A DNA stretch of 64,000 nucleotides, taken from the NCBI RefSeq assembly GCF_014851865.1, contig NZ_JACVAM010000002.1, positions 806,001-870,000 of the forward strand. The letters run 5' to 3'. The notes beneath the pieces were generated by a model. That model was not told the DNA's origin, searched no databases, and saw nothing but the letters and a program-made list of their open reading frames with translations. Numbering within the stretch: the first letter of the stretch is position 1; each line of letters opens with the position of its first letter. Positions 17,316 through 25,619 of this stretch are shown one piece after another. The DNA is from Pseudomonas sp. PDM16 (lineage in GTDB: Bacteria; Pseudomonadota; Gammaproteobacteria; Pseudomonadales; Pseudomonadaceae). The translations under genes were made by a program, and so were the position numbers.

Positions 17316-18227
17316 TCACTTCCAGTAACCCGGAAACATGCTGAGTCGGCGTTTCAGAGCGACATCGAAGAGGTGTTCTTTCTGCCCGAGACGATAGCCC
17401 AGAAGCTTCATGGCCGTGCGCAGCAGCACTTCCGGTACTCGCCAGAGCGCGCCAGCGGCTGACAATGCCCGTAGTTCAGCCTTGACGTAGCGCAATCCTT
17501 CTCCGCTGGCTGAGCCGAATGCCTCGCGAATCCAGCTTTCACGCCCATAGAAAACGCCGATGTCGAAGTAACGGCGAAACTCCTCGACGATGCGGTAATC
17601 GTGTGAGTGGTAGACCTCGGCAGCCGCGGCATAGCGAACGGCGAAGCCGGCCATCAGCATCCGCGCGGCGACGTAGGCATCCTCGCTGCCGATCACGTCT
17701 TGGGGGAATCCGTCTACGGCCTCCAATGCATCGCGTCGATAGGCCGAGAAGGAGTCGGAGCTGAAGCAGGTCTTGATGCCGAGCTTGGATGTATCACGTA
17801 GGCGCTTGGTACGGCCGTCGGCGGGGTAGTTGAAACGCCGCGACTGAGCGCCGAGCAAGCCTGCGCCTGGATGTGGCAGCTGGCGCCCGTAGGCCACGCC
17901 AATGTCGTCCTCGCTGCACAGATCGCCGACGATGCGCGCGAAACTATCGGGCCTTGCCGGAATGGCGTCCTGGGTCAGATAGATTAGTACGTCCGCCTCT
18001 ACCTGCTGGCTGGCCAGGCGACGCGTGCCGCCGTGGTTGAACTGGTCGGGCGTGATCACCTCGACGCGTGCGCCAGCTTCCCGCAGGCGTGCCACCGTGC
18101 TGTCGCGCGAAGAGCTGTCTATCACCAGAAATTCATCCGGCTGCAACGTCTGGGCGGCGAGAGCAGGCAGCAGACGGTCGAGATGAGCGCCCGCGTTGCG
18201 AGTCGGGATGATCAGGGCGGTGCGCAT
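17316..18227 (-). CDS. pslC: Psl glycosyltransferase PslC (GT2)
   Basis: 303 residues with a GT-A fold of family 2: ALIIPTRNAGAHLDRLLPALAAQ, LVIDSSSRDSTV, a QDAIPA segment at the DXD position (LIYLTQDAIPA) and FSSDSFSAYRRDALEAVDGFP plus GSEDAYVAARML in the acceptor half. RmlC/rhamnosyltransferase-like GT2 proteins share these. It is predicted to be a cytoplasmic or membrane-associated enzyme adding one sugar of the Psl repeat. The start overlaps the pslB stop (ATGA). Confidence 0.88.
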   Translation of the reverse strand: MRTALIIPTRNAGAHLDRLLPALAAQTLQPDEFLVIDSSSRDSTVARLREAGARVEVITPDQFNHGGTRRLASQQVEADVLIYLTQDAIPARPDSFARIVGDLCSEDDIGVAYGRQLPHPGAGLLGAQSRRFNYPADGRTKRLRDTSKLGIKTCFSSDSFSAYRRDALEAVDGFPQDVIGSEDAYVAARMLMAGFAVRYAAAAEVYHSHDYRIVEEFRRYFDIGVFYGRESWIREAFGSASGEGLRYVKAELRALSAAGALWRVPEVLLRTAMKLLGYRLGQKEHLFDVALKRRLSMFPGYWK

Positions 18228-19684
18228 CAGGATTTCGTCTCGGTACTCGCGATGCGGCCGTAGATGTCCTCGAAGCGAACGATGTCGTCTTCACCCAGAT
18301 ATTCGCCGCTCTGCACCTCGATCATGACCAGGTCGATGATGCCTGGATTGCTGAGGCGATGGCTGTGGCCGGCGGGAATGAAGGTGGACTGGTTGGTATC
18401 CAGCAGGAAATCACGTTCGCCATTGACCACCCTGGCCATGCCGCTGACCACTATCCAGTGCTCGCTGCGGTGGTGGTGCATCTGTAGCGACAATGCCGCT
18501 CCCGAGCGAACCACGATGCGCTTGATCTTGAAGTTGGAGCCTTCCTCGATGACGCTGTAGGTACCCCAGGGGCGATTCACCGTGCGGTGTAGCCGATAGG
18601 CCTCATGCCCTCGCCGTTTGAGCTCCTGGACCACGTACTTGACGTCCTGACTGCGGTCGGCATCGGCGATCAGCAATGCGTCCGGGGTGTCCACTACGAT
18701 CAGGTCTTGCACCCCTACGGCCCCAATCAGTCGACTGGGACTGTCTATGAAGCAGTTGCGTACATCGTGAAGAATGGCTTCGCCGTTGACCTGGTTGCCG
18801 GCCTCATCGCTGGGTGACAGCTCGCGCATGGCTTGCCAGGAGCCGATGTCGCTCCAACCCAGGTCGCAAGGCACTACGGCAACCTTGTCCGAACGCTCCA
18901 TCAGGGCATAGTCGATCGAGATATCGGGCGCGAGCGCGAAGGTGCCCTGGGGAAGCTCGCACTGAGTGGAGTGCTCACCGCGCAGAAGCGCCGAGCCGTT
19001 CAGGCTCATGCGGGCATTTTCCAGCACGTCCGGGGCGTGACGCGCCAGCTCGTCGAGCAGATTGTCCACCTGCAGGCAGAACATGCCCGCATTCCATAGA
19101 TGGTTGCCGCCGTCTACATACGCCTGCGCGGTTGTGCTATCCGGTTTTTCAACGAAGCGCTCTACGCGTTGCCCGCCGCCGGCCAGTGCCTCTCCCGCTT
19201 CGATATAGCCATAGCCCGTTTCGGCGCGAGTCGGCTGGACACCAAAGGTTGTCAGGTATCCGCTACTAGCGAGATTACGGGCTAGCGAAACCGCCTGGGC
19301 AAAAGCATCCTCGTCGCCGATCAAGTGATCGGCGGGAAGAATCAGCAACTGGCTGTGATCACCGTACTCACGCTGCGCATACAGAGCTGCTACGGCGATG
19401 GCTGGGGCAGTATTGCGGCCACAGGGCTCCAGGATGAAGTCCAGTGGCAGATGGCGCGCATCGACTTCACGGTAGTGATCCTGCGTGCCGAACACGAGCT
19501 CGCGATTGGTCACGGTGATCACGCGATCCACACCGGGCAGGCGACTGGCGCGCAGGAAGGTTTTTTGCAGCAGGCTTTCGCCGTCAGGCAAACGCATGAA
19601 AGGCTTCGGGCGAGCCTCGCGCGACACTGGCCAGAGGCGGGTCCCGGAACCGCCGGCGACGATGCAGGGAATCAGGGCGCTCAT
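18227..19684 (-). CDS. pslB: Mannose-1-phosphate guanylyltransferase / mannose-6-phosphate isomerase PslB
   Basis: 485 residues, bifunctional. The N-terminal nucleotidyltransferase domain has the pyrophosphorylase motif AGGSGTRLWPVSREARPKPF and FVEKPDSTTA; the C-terminal cupin has the type II phosphomannose isomerase signature RPWGTYSVIEEG and metal ligands in QMHHHRSEHW. It makes GDP-mannose, the donor for the mannose-rich Psl backbone. The ATG overlaps the pslA stop (ATGA), which rules out the longer upstream frame. Length is close to the family norm of about 480. Confidence 0.95.
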   Translation of the reverse strand: MSALIPCIVAGGSGTRLWPVSREARPKPFMRLPDGESLLQKTFLRASRLPGVDRVITVTNRELVFGTQDHYREVDARHLPLDFILEPCGRNTAPAIAVAALYAQREYGDHSQLLILPADHLIGDEDAFAQAVSLARNLASSGYLTTFGVQPTRAETGYGYIEAGEALAGGGQRVERFVEKPDSTTAQAYVDGGNHLWNAGMFCLQVDNLLDELARHAPDVLENARMSLNGSALLRGEHSTQCELPQGTFALAPDISIDYALMERSDKVAVVPCDLGWSDIGSWQAMRELSPSDEAGNQVNGEAILHDVRNCFIDSPSRLIGAVGVQDLIVVDTPDALLIADADRSQDVKYVVQELKRRGHEAYRLHRTVNRPWGTYSVIEEGSNFKIKRIVVRSGAALSLQMHHHRSEHWIVVSGMARVVNGERDFLLDTNQSTFIPAGHSHRLSNPGIIDLVMIEVQSGEYLGEDDIVRFEDIYGRIASTETKS

Positions 19685-21117
19685 CAGTATGCCTCCTTGG
19701 TCACCACGATGGCCGGCAGCGTTCGGCAAAGAATGTAGAGGTCGAACCAGACCGACCAATGTTCGATGTATTCCAGATCGAACTCGACGCGCTTCTCGAT
19801 TTTCTCGAGCGTGTCCGTTTCCCCGCGATATCCGTTGATCTGTGCCCAGCCGGTGATGCCGGGCTTCACCCGGTGCCGGGCACTATAGGTCTCGACTGCG
19901 TCCTCGAAGAGAATGCCGGCAGCCTTGGTAGCTGTGGCATGCGGGCGCGGTCCGACCATCGACATGCTGCCCAGCAGGACGTTGAACAGTTGTGGAAGCT
20001 CGTCCAGGCTGGTACGGCGGATGAATGCACCTACCCGAGTGATACGGGAGTCTCCGCGGGTGGTCTGTTTCTCGGCGTTCGCGTCGGCCATCTTGTGATG
20101 CATCGAGCGGAACTTGTAGACCTCGATCAGTCGGTTGTTGTAGCCGTAGCGCTTCTGCCGGAACAGCACAGGACCTGGGGAGTCCAGTTTGATAGCGATG
20201 GCCACCAGCGCCATGAGCGGCGAAATGGCGATCAGGGCAAGGCTGGCCAGAATCAGGTCCTCGAGGCGCTTGATCAACGGCGACCAGCCGCGTAGCGGCA
20301 GTTCCGAGGCATTGAACATCGGCAGGCCGGATACTTCCGTGATGCGATTGTGGGAGTGACGCAGCGCCAGCATGTCGGGAGCGAGCAGCACGGTAACGGG
20401 CAGTTTGCGCAGGCGGGCGACGACATGGCCGATGCGGGTCTCTGCGCTCCAGGGCAGGGCGACCAGAACCTGTTGCACACGATCTTCGCGGATCATCTGC
20501 TCCAGCAGCTTGGTGTCACCCAGTACCGGCAGGTTGGCCAGCGTATCCTCGACCCGCGTGTTGCGATCGTCGATGAAACCGATCAACCCAAGGCGTATGT
20601 CGGCGTTGCGTTGCATGTATTCGGCGATTCTCACGCCGTTGTCGGTGCCGCCCAGTATTACCGCGTTCTGTAGATGGCGGCCGGTGCGTGCCAGCAGATG
20701 CAGGCCACCTAACAGCAGCAGGCGCTCTGCACCGAGTAACAGGAGTACGGCCACGAACCAGGTCAGTAGTTGCTGTATGGGTATGAGCGGGAAGAGCCCC
20801 AGAGCCTGGTGCATGAATGCCAGAAGGGAAAAAGCCGCCAGCCAGCTGAAGAACATGAGCCGGAAGCGCAGCATGTTGCTGAATAGCTCGTCGTCGTAGA
20901 CGCCGGTGGACTGGAAGATCAGCACTGTGATCAAGCCGAAGAACACCAGCAACGCTGCATAGTGTTCGGTCAGCGCGCTTTCACCGTTCAGTGCCCAGGT
21001 CAGCAGCACGCCGGGCAGCACTGCGGTGAATCCGTGCAGGAGCCGTGTAAAGGCAACGAAATACTGAACGAAGCCCACTTTGGTAATGGGCTGCTTATCG
21101 ATCGATTGCGGGCGCAA
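19684..21117 (-). CDS. pslA: Psl initiating sugar-phosphate transferase PslA
   Basis: Transfers the first sugar phosphate to undecaprenyl phosphate at the inner membrane. With the start chosen here the protein has 477 residues: four or five N-terminal transmembrane helices, a Rossmann-like CoA-binding-type domain ([17 protein letters not shown]), and the C-terminal bacterial sugar transferase domain ([63 protein letters not shown]). I chose the TTG at 21117 over an in-frame TTG at 21177 because GGGAGGGAG precedes it at good spacing, the upstream candidate has no ribosome-binding site and abuts a FleQ box, and the resulting length agrees with PslA of P. aeruginosa. First gene of the operon. 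Confidence 0.9.
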   Translation of the reverse strand: MRPQSIDKQPITKVGFVQYFVAFTRLLHGFTAVLPGVLLTWALNGESALTEHYAALLVFFGLITVLIFQSTGVYDDELFSNMLRFRLMFFSWLAAFSLLAFMHQALGLFPLIPIQQLLTWFVAVLLLLGAERLLLLGGLHLLARTGRHLQNAVILGGTDNGVRIAEYMQRNADIRLGLIGFIDDRNTRVEDTLANLPVLGDTKLLEQMIREDRVQQVLVALPWSAETRIGHVVARLRKLPVTVLLAPDMLALRHSHNRITEVSGLPMFNASELPLRGWSPLIKRLEDLILASLALIAISPLMALVAIAIKLDSPGPVLFRQKRYGYNNRLIEVYKFRSMHHKMADANAEKQTTRGDSRITRVGAFIRRTSLDELPQLFNVLLGSMSMVGPRPHATATKAAGILFEDAVETYSARHRVKPGITGWAQINGYRGETDTLEKIEKRVEFDLEYIEHWSVWFDLYILCRTLPAIVVTKEAY

Positions 21118-21121
21118 AAAA

Positions 21122-21130
21122 CTCCCTCCC
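21122..21130 (-). promoter_or_regulatory. Strong ribosome-binding site deciding the pslA start
   Basis: GGGAGGGAG on the minus strand ends four bases before the TTG at 21117. No comparable purine run precedes the in-frame TTG at 21177, so this site is the main reason for shortening pslA by 20 codons. Confidence 0.65.
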
Positions 21131-21182
21131 GGACGGCCTGCTTCCTGGCCAGCGGTTCTGGATTCAATAGTTGACAAGGGCA

Positions 21183-21196
21183 GTCAATTTATTGGC
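21183..21196. promoter_or_regulatory. FleQ box upstream of pslA
   Basis: GTCAATTTATTGGC matches the published FleQ consensus GTCAATNNATTGAC at 11 of 12 specified positions (one A replaced by G). FleQ is a cyclic-di-GMP-responsive regulator that represses psl and pel in P. aeruginosa. The site lies 66-79 bp upstream of the chosen pslA start, in the 125-bp gap behind the AraC gene. I see no convincing -10 hexamer to place the transcription start, although ATTGAC within the box could serve as a -35. Confidence 0.7.
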
Positions 21197-21242
21197 GAGT
21201 GTTTTTCGGTGTCCGTTCATCGCCGATTTTTTGTCGATTTGA

Positions 21243-22298
21243 TCACAGATTATCGTGCGTCGGCAAACTATTGATAATGGCCTTCTGATACTGCTCACGA
21301 TACATCCCTGGCGTCATACCGGTCCAGACTTTGAAGCTCCGATGAAACGATCTCGACTCTGTAAAACCAAGGTAGCTGGCGATGTCCTGGATCGCCAGAT
21401 CGCTGCGTAGCAGGTAGTGCTGCGCCAGTTCCTGGCGCAGCTGGTCGAGGATTTCCTGGTAGCTGGTGCCGGCCTGTTGCAGGTGACGCTGCAGGGTGCG
21501 CACCGTCATGTGGAATTTCTCGGCGACCTTTTCCTTGCGCGGCAGGCCGTCCTTGAGCAGCAGGCGCAGGGCGTTCTTCACCCGTTGCGGCAGCGGCTCG
21601 TTGTCGTCCAGCCCGGCCATCATGGTCAGTGCGTGTTCTTCCAGGGTGCGCAGCAGGTTGGCGTCGGCCTGGCGCAGGGGAATGCTCAGGTAGTCCAGCG
21701 GCACCAGCAGGGCGTTGCTCGGTTGCTCGAACTGCACCGGGCAGCCGAATACCTCTTCATATTCCGATTGCTCGGCCTCAGTGGAGCGCGAGTGCTCGAA
21801 CCAGACCTCGCGCGGCGAGCGGTCCATGTCGGCGATCCAGCGGGCGTAGAGCATCCACGACGCCAACACGTTCTCCACCATATGCCGACGAATGCCCGGG
21901 TGCTCATGGCGGCAGTTCCAGATCAGCCGCACATGGTCGCCGGCCAGTTCCACGCAGCTGGTGCCCATGTCTCCGACCAGTTTCTCGTAGGGCACGATGC
22001 GGCTCATCGCTTCGCCCAGGGTCGCGCAGTTCATGGTGATGTAGCCGAGCACGCTCCATGAGCCGGGTTGCACATAGCGCGCGGCATGCAGGCCGAACAG
22101 CGGGTCGCCGGAGACCTGCATCAGGTGCTCCAGCAGGCGCTCGTGCACCTCGCTGGGCAGGCGTTTGCCGTTGTCCGCCAGGTCCTCGGCGCTGATGCCT
22201 GCAACGGCGCGAGCGGCTTCCACGTCCAGGCCGAGGTGTTCGGCGTGACGCAGATACTTGAGCAGGGCGGGGACCGAGGTATAGCCGAGGGTCAACAT
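21243..22298 (-). CDS. AraC-family transcriptional regulator (Arabinose_bd-type N-terminus)
   Basis: 351 residues. The N-terminal domain (about residues 15-200, with PSEVHERLLEHLMQVSGDPLFGLHAA and SWSVLGYITMNCATLGEAM) is the sensor type found in OruR/ArgR-like AraC regulators; the C-terminal AraC helix-turn-helix pair is seen in KVAEKFHMTVRTLQRHLQQAGTSYQEILDQLR and IQDIASYLGFTESRSFHRSFKVWTGMTP. The ATG at 22298 begins the usual MLTLGYTSVPALLKYL start. It is divergent from the AGPS-like/GlpD-like/FGGY genes across 129 bp and most likely controls them. It is also directly upstream of pslA on the same strand, so read-through into psl is possible. Confidence 0.93.
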   Translation of the reverse strand: MLTLGYTSVPALLKYLRHAEHLGLDVEAARAVAGISAEDLADNGKRLPSEVHERLLEHLMQVSGDPLFGLHAARYVQPGSWSVLGYITMNCATLGEAMSRIVPYEKLVGDMGTSCVELAGDHVRLIWNCRHEHPGIRRHMVENVLASWMLYARWIADMDRSPREVWFEHSRSTEAEQSEYEEVFGCPVQFEQPSNALLVPLDYLSIPLRQADANLLRTLEEHALTMMAGLDDNEPLPQRVKNALRLLLKDGLPRKEKVAEKFHMTVRTLQRHLQQAGTSYQEILDQLRQELAQHYLLRSDLAIQDIASYLGFTESRSFHRSFKVWTGMTPGMYREQYQKAIINSLPTHDNL

Positions 22299-22332
22299 GG
22301 TTGATTCTTGTTGTTCTGCTTGTCTTGATTGG

Positions 22333-22358
22333 CGACAGCCGCTGTCCCGATTCGACAG
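22333..22358. promoter_or_regulatory. Candidate AraC-type operator (direct repeat CGACAG)
   Basis: CGACAG occurs at 22333-22338 and again at 22353-22358, 20 bp start to start, close to two helical turns as expected for an AraC-family dimer on direct repeats. The first copy is also part of the palindrome GACAG-CCG-CTGTC. The pair lies between the divergent regulator and the oxidase gene, with TAGTAT, a possible -10 for the oxidase operon, downstream at 22380. Confidence 0.35.
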
Positions 22359-22427
22359 TGACCGGAGCGGGCGGCTGGCTAGTATAGGCAGCCATCGATC
22401 ATCAGCGGAACTGTGAGGAAAGGACGG

Positions 22428-24026
22428 ATGCGACGTTGGAACGGATGGGGCGACGAAGCCACCCAGGTTGAACTGCCGGCGCATGGCGGCGCCTTCCTCG
22501 CCGAGCGCGTTGGCGCTGGCCAGCGTCTGGCCGACGCCAGCCTGGAACAGGTACTGGCCCGCGTGCCGCAGTCGCGCCTGAGCGCTCGCCATCCGCTGGT
22601 CAGTGTCGATGCCGAAGTGCGGGTGCGTCATGCCCGCGGCCAGAGCCTGCCGGACTGGCTGGCCATGCGCTCCGGCGATTTCGGCGTGTTCCCCGATGGC
22701 GTGGCCTTGCCGGAAACTGCCACGCAGATTCGTGAGCTGCTGATCTGGGCGCAGCAGCAGGACGCCATCGTCATCCCCTACGGCGGCGGCACGTCGGTGG
22801 CCGGGCACATCAACCCGGCAGCAGGTGACAAGCCGGTGCTGACCCTGTCGCTGGAGCGCATGACCCAACTGCTCGACCTAGATGAGCAGAGCCAGATCGC
22901 CACCTTCGGCCCCGGCGCCAGCGGCCCGCAGGTGGAGGCGCAACTGCGCGCCCGCGGCTACACCCTCGGTCACTTCCCGCAGTCCTGGGAGCTGTCCACC
23001 CTCGGCGGCTGGGTGGCCAGCCGCTCCAGCGGCCAGCAGTCGCTGCGCTACGGGCGCATCGAGCAGCTGTTCGCCGGCGGCAAGGTCGAGACCTTCGCCG
23101 GCACCCTGGAGATTCCGACTTTCCCGGCCTCGGCCGCCGGCCCGGACCTGCGCGAGTTGATTCTCGGCAGCGAAGGGCGTTTCGGGGTGATCTCCGAGGT
23201 GCGCGTGCGTGTGACCAAGCTGGCCGAGCAGGAGAAGTTCTTTGCCGTGTTCCTGCCCAGCTGGCAGCAGGCCCTGGCCGGTATTCGCGCCCTGGCCCAG
23301 GCGCGCGTGCCGCTGTCGATGCTGCGCCTGTCCAACGCCATCGAGACCGAGACCCAGCTGGCCCTGGCCGGCCACCCCGAGCAGATCGCCCTGCTGGAGA
23401 AATACCTGGCCTTGCGTGGCGCCCGCGCCGGCAAGTGCATGCTGACCTTCGGCGTCACCGGCAATCGCGCGCAGAACGCCCTGTCGGTCAAACAGGCCAA
23501 GCGCATCCTGCGCGCCGAGGGCGGCGTGTTCACTGGCACCTTGCTGGGCAAGAAGTGGGCGGAAAACCGCTTCCGCTTCCCCTACCTGCGTCACGGCCTG
23601 TGGGAAGCCGGCTACGCGGTGGACACCCTGGAGACGGCGACCGACTGGAGCAACGTCGACAATCTGCTGAACAAGGTCGAGGCCAGCCTGCGCCAGGGGC
23701 TGGCGGACGAGGGCGAGCAGGTCCACGTGTTCACCCACCTGTCCCACGTCTATGGCGAGGGTTCGAGCATCTACACCACCTACGTGTTCCGCCCGGGCAG
23801 CAGTTACGAGCAGACCCTGGCGCGCTGGAGCAAGCTCAAGCACGCGGCCTGCCAGACCATCGCCGGCAACCGCGGCACCATCAGCCACCAGCATGGCGTC
23901 GGTCGCGACCACGCGCCGTACCTGGCCGCGGAGAAGGGCGAGCTGGGCATGGCGGCGCTCAAGGCCATGGCCCAGCACTTCGACCCTGAACAGCGTTTGG
24001 CCCCTGGCGTACTGCTGGAAGACTGA
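22428..24026 (+). CDS. FAD-binding oxidase, alkyl-DHAP synthase (AGPS)-like
   Basis: 532 residues of the vanillyl-alcohol-oxidase superfamily. The FAD_binding_4 domain carries IVIPYGGGTSVAGH and GSEGRFGVISEVRVRV; the C-terminal lid has GTISHQHGVGRDHAPY, which corresponds to the His-rich active-site segment of alkyldihydroxyacetonephosphate synthases. AGPS exchanges the acyl chain of acyl-DHAP for a fatty alcohol to give an ether lipid; bacterial relatives are mostly uncharacterised, so the exact reaction is inferred. A strong purine-rich site (AGGAAAGGACGG) precedes the ATG at 22428. First gene of an operon with the GlpD-like and kinase genes, divergent from an AraC regulator. Confidence 0.85.
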   Translation: MRRWNGWGDEATQVELPAHGGAFLAERVGAGQRLADASLEQVLARVPQSRLSARHPLVSVDAEVRVRHARGQSLPDWLAMRSGDFGVFPDGVALPETATQIRELLIWAQQQDAIVIPYGGGTSVAGHINPAAGDKPVLTLSLERMTQLLDLDEQSQIATFGPGASGPQVEAQLRARGYTLGHFPQSWELSTLGGWVASRSSGQQSLRYGRIEQLFAGGKVETFAGTLEIPTFPASAAGPDLRELILGSEGRFGVISEVRVRVTKLAEQEKFFAVFLPSWQQALAGIRALAQARVPLSMLRLSNAIETETQLALAGHPEQIALLEKYLALRGARAGKCMLTFGVTGNRAQNALSVKQAKRILRAEGGVFTGTLLGKKWAENRFRFPYLRHGLWEAGYAVDTLETATDWSNVDNLLNKVEASLRQGLADEGEQVHVFTHLSHVYGEGSSIYTTYVFRPGSSYEQTLARWSKLKHAACQTIAGNRGTISHQHGVGRDHAPYLAAEKGELGMAALKAMAQHFDPEQRLAPGVLLED

Positions 24027-24027
24027 G

Positions 24028-25602
24028 ATGAGCTGGAACGCCACCTGGCGTGAAGCCGCGCTGCCGGAACTGGCGGCGCGCGACTGGGACCTGATCGTGG
24101 TCGGCGGCGGCATCACCGGCGCCGGCATCCTGCGCGAAGCGGCCCGGCGTGGCTGGAGCTGTCTGCTGCTGGAGCAGCGCGACTTCGCCTGGGGCACCTC
24201 CAGTCGTTCGTCGAAGATGGTTCACGGCGGCCTGCGTTATATCGCCAAGGGCCAGCTGGGCCTGACCCGCGACTCGGTGCGTGAGCGCCAGCGCCTGCTC
24301 GGCGAGGCGCCGGGCCTGGTCGACCCGCTGCCGTTCCTGTTCCCGCATTACCGTGGCCGCTTCCCCGGTCCCAAGGTGTTCGGCGGCCTGCTCAGCGTGT
24401 ACGACGCCCTGGCCGGCCAGCGCCTGCACCGCTATCACCCGCTGGCCGAGCTGCGCTACCTGGCGCCGGGCCTGCAGGAGCAGACGCTGCTCGGTGCCAC
24501 CTGCTTTACCGATGCGGTCACCGACGATGCGCGGCTGGTCATGCGTGTGCTGGGCGAGGCGCGTGCCGATGGCGGCGAGGCGCTCAATGGCGTGCGCGTG
24601 GTCGAGCTGAGCCGCGACAATGGCCGAGTGGTCGGATTGGTGGCCGAGGACGTGGAGAGCGGCCAGCGCGTTGCCTTCCGCGCCCGCGCCGTGGCCCAGG
24701 CCACTGGTGCTTGGGCCGATGAGCTGCGGCAGAAGGTTGGCCTGGAGCGCATCCGCCCGTTGCGCGGCAGCCATCTGCTGCTGCCGGCCTGGCGCCTGCC
24801 GGTGGCTCAGGCCATCAGCTTCATGTATGCCGAGGACAAGCGCCCTGTGTTCGTCTTTCCCTGGGAAGGCGCCACGGTGGTCGGTACCACCGACTTGGAC
24901 CACGGCGAGTCGCTGGGCCAGGACGCACGCATTAGCGCCGAAGAAGTGGATTACCTGTTGGCGGCCTGCGCCAGTGTGTTCTCGCATGCCGGCATCGGGC
25001 GCGCCGATGTGCTGTCCACCTGGGCAGGCGTGCGCCCGGTGGTCAGCGAAGGGGAGAGCGCCGGGCGCAAGCCCTCGGACGAGAAGCGCGAGCATGCGCT
25101 GTGGAGTGAGCCCGGCTGCGTGACCCTGGCTGGCGGCAAGCTGACTACCTTCCGCCTGCTGGCCCTGGAAGTGCTGCGCGCCTGTGCGCCCATGGTCGAC
25201 CGCGAGGTGATGGACGCCGGTCAGCAGGTGTTTCGTAGCGCCGATTCGCACACGCTGCCCGGCCTGGGCATGGCCCAGCAGCGCCGCCTGGCCGGTCGCC
25301 ATGGTGCGGCACTGCCGCGCCTGGCACGGCTGATCGACGAACTCGGCAGCGACTGTATCGGCGCCAGCAACACGCTGTGGGCCGAGTTGGCCCTGGCCTG
25401 CGATGAGGAGCTGGTGCTGCACCTGGACGACCTGCTGCTGCGCCGCACCCGCATCGGCCTGCTGCTGGCGGGCGGTGCCGCGGACGAGCTGCCGCGCATC
25501 CGCGCGCTGTGCCAGCCGCGCCTGGGCTGGAGCGATGCACGCTGGGAACAAGAACAACAACGCTATCTGGCGCTGTGGCATCGCTGCTACAGCCTGCCTT
25601 GA
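24028..25602 (+). CDS. Glycerol-3-phosphate dehydrogenase-like flavoprotein (GlpD family)
   Basis: 524 residues. The N-terminal dinucleotide-binding motif is [22 protein letters not shown], followed by [27 protein letters not shown], the DAO-family signature of GlpD. The C-terminal regulatory region (DAO_C, from about residue 385) is present. GlpD-type enzymes oxidise sn-glycerol-3-phosphate to DHAP at the membrane and pass electrons to quinone. It starts 1 bp after the AGPS-like gene, so the DHAP it makes could feed that enzyme. Because this is a cluster-specific paralogue, the substrate may be a modified glycerol phosphate instead. Confidence 0.88.
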   Translation: MSWNATWREAALPELAARDWDLIVVGGGITGAGILREAARRGWSCLLLEQRDFAWGTSSRSSKMVHGGLRYIAKGQLGLTRDSVRERQRLLGEAPGLVDPLPFLFPHYRGRFPGPKVFGGLLSVYDALAGQRLHRYHPLAELRYLAPGLQEQTLLGATCFTDAVTDDARLVMRVLGEARADGGEALNGVRVVELSRDNGRVVGLVAEDVESGQRVAFRARAVAQATGAWADELRQKVGLERIRPLRGSHLLLPAWRLPVAQAISFMYAEDKRPVFVFPWEGATVVGTTDLDHGESLGQDARISAEEVDYLLAACASVFSHAGIGRADVLSTWAGVRPVVSEGESAGRKPSDEKREHALWSEPGCVTLAGGKLTTFRLLALEVLRACAPMVDREVMDAGQQVFRSADSHTLPGLGMAQQRRLAGRHGAALPRLARLIDELGSDCIGASNTLWAELALACDEELVLHLDDLLLRRTRIGLLLAGGAADELPRIRALCQPRLGWSDARWEQEQQRYLALWHRCYSLP

Positions 25603-25619
25603 ACTGCCTGGAAACCGAC

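Noticed and set aside
22878..25581. Long minus-strand frames opposite the AGPS-like and GlpD-like genes
   Set aside because: They mirror the GC codon bias of the sense genes and show no motifs, ribosome-binding sites or operon context.
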